13,135 nt of DNA. Origin: Spirochaetota bacterium. GTDB taxonomy: Bacteria; Spirochaetota; JAGLSM01; JAKPMW01. The notes under the pieces are model-generated. The model was not told the DNA's origin. It did no database searches and worked only from the letters and a program-made list of their open reading frames with translations. Positions 12,836-13,135 of the stretch are shown in pieces. Location: NCBI GenBank assembly GCA_029548715.1, contig JAKPMW010000139.1, positions 1 to 13,135 of the forward strand, in the 5' to 3' direction. Each line of letters begins with the position of its first letter. The first letter of the stretch is position 1. The translations under genes were made by a program, and so were the position numbers.

Positions 12836-13135
12836 ACCCAGCCCCCCAGGCCATCCTGACCATTTTCACGGATCTGATAGATCCTGATCTGCCCCTCAGC
12901 CAGACGCCGGACAGTAATGGTCCCGTCAGCTTCGATGGGAACAAAGGCCCGTGTTCCAGCCAGAATATCCAGCTCATCAATTCGTGCCTCGTCAAACCAG
13001 TACTGATTGAAGGGGTACAGCCTGATGTCACAGGCATCCTCATCACTGGTACCTGTCTCGGGCCTGCAGATACAGACAATTCTCTGCCGCACCCCGTCGA
13101 TACGGTCTATGCACCACATGACCCAGGCCTGCCCG
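12832..13135 (-). CDS. Protein of unknown function, N-terminus beyond the window
   Basis: The frame is open from the window edge to a TGA at 12832, giving about 100 residues. An internal ATG at 13119 has no ribosome binding site, and the frame continues past it as GQAWV, so the true start is probably outside the window. The visible part is acidic and beta-rich in appearance (for example DIRLYPFNQYWFDEARI) with three cysteines, and ends DGLGGWV. I do not recognise a family. The GTGA overlap with acyP ties it to the same operon. Confidence 0.7.
   Translation of the reverse strand, partial: GQAWVMWCIDRIDGVRQRIVCICRPETGTSDEDACDIRLYPFNQYWFDEARIDELDILAGTRAFVPIEADGTITVRRLAEGQIRIYQIRENGQDGLGGWV

Overview
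The window looks like a dense chromosomal housekeeping segment from a moderately GC-rich Gram-negative-type bacterium. My best guess is a spirochaete. The main reasons are the tandem pair of cyclic-nucleotide-domain genes (one fused to TPRs) beside rho-rpmE-DUF1385, and the sequence style of the TPR fusion protein. A deltaproteobacterium is the main alternative. This assignment is inference from recollection of gene families and has not been tested by a search. Nothing resembles a prophage, insertion sequence, CRISPR array or tRNA gene.

Thirteen genes are supported, and all but rpmB read on the minus strand. From right to left they form these blocks. (i) A 5'-truncated gene of unknown function overlaps acyP by 4 bases. 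It is followed by a LysM/LytM envelope protein with a degenerate active site (NlpD-like), a 372-residue alternative sigma factor, and apt, which ends at an intrinsic terminator. (ii) A strong-looking sigma70-type promoter drives a cyclic-nucleotide-domain/TPR protein and, one base later, a Crp-like regulator. (iii) rho has its own promoter and a structured leader of about 250 nt; rpmE has its own promoter and is followed by a DUF1385 membrane protein and a strong terminator. (iv) A second alternative sigma factor (284 residues) lies downstream of a near-perfect sigma54 (-24/-12) promoter and has its own terminator. (v) rpmB is convergent to it on the plus strand. (vi) A divergent gene encodes a JAMM/RadC-like domain fused to a DinG/XPD-type iron-sulfur helicase, and it overlaps by 4 bases a secreted protein of unknown function that runs off the window.

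The common theme is transcription control: two sigma70-family alternative sigma factors, Rho, a Crp-type regulator and a cyclic-nucleotide sensor-like scaffold within 9 kb. The two most interesting signals are regulatory. The sigma54 promoter placed directly before a sigma70-family gene recalls the RpoN-RpoS cascade known in Borrelia. The NlpD-like/sigma factor neighbourhood has a promoter that overlaps the stop codon of the upstream gene, recalling the nlpD-rpoS linkage of proteobacteria. The JAMM-helicase fusion and the hairpin-rich rho leader are next in interest.
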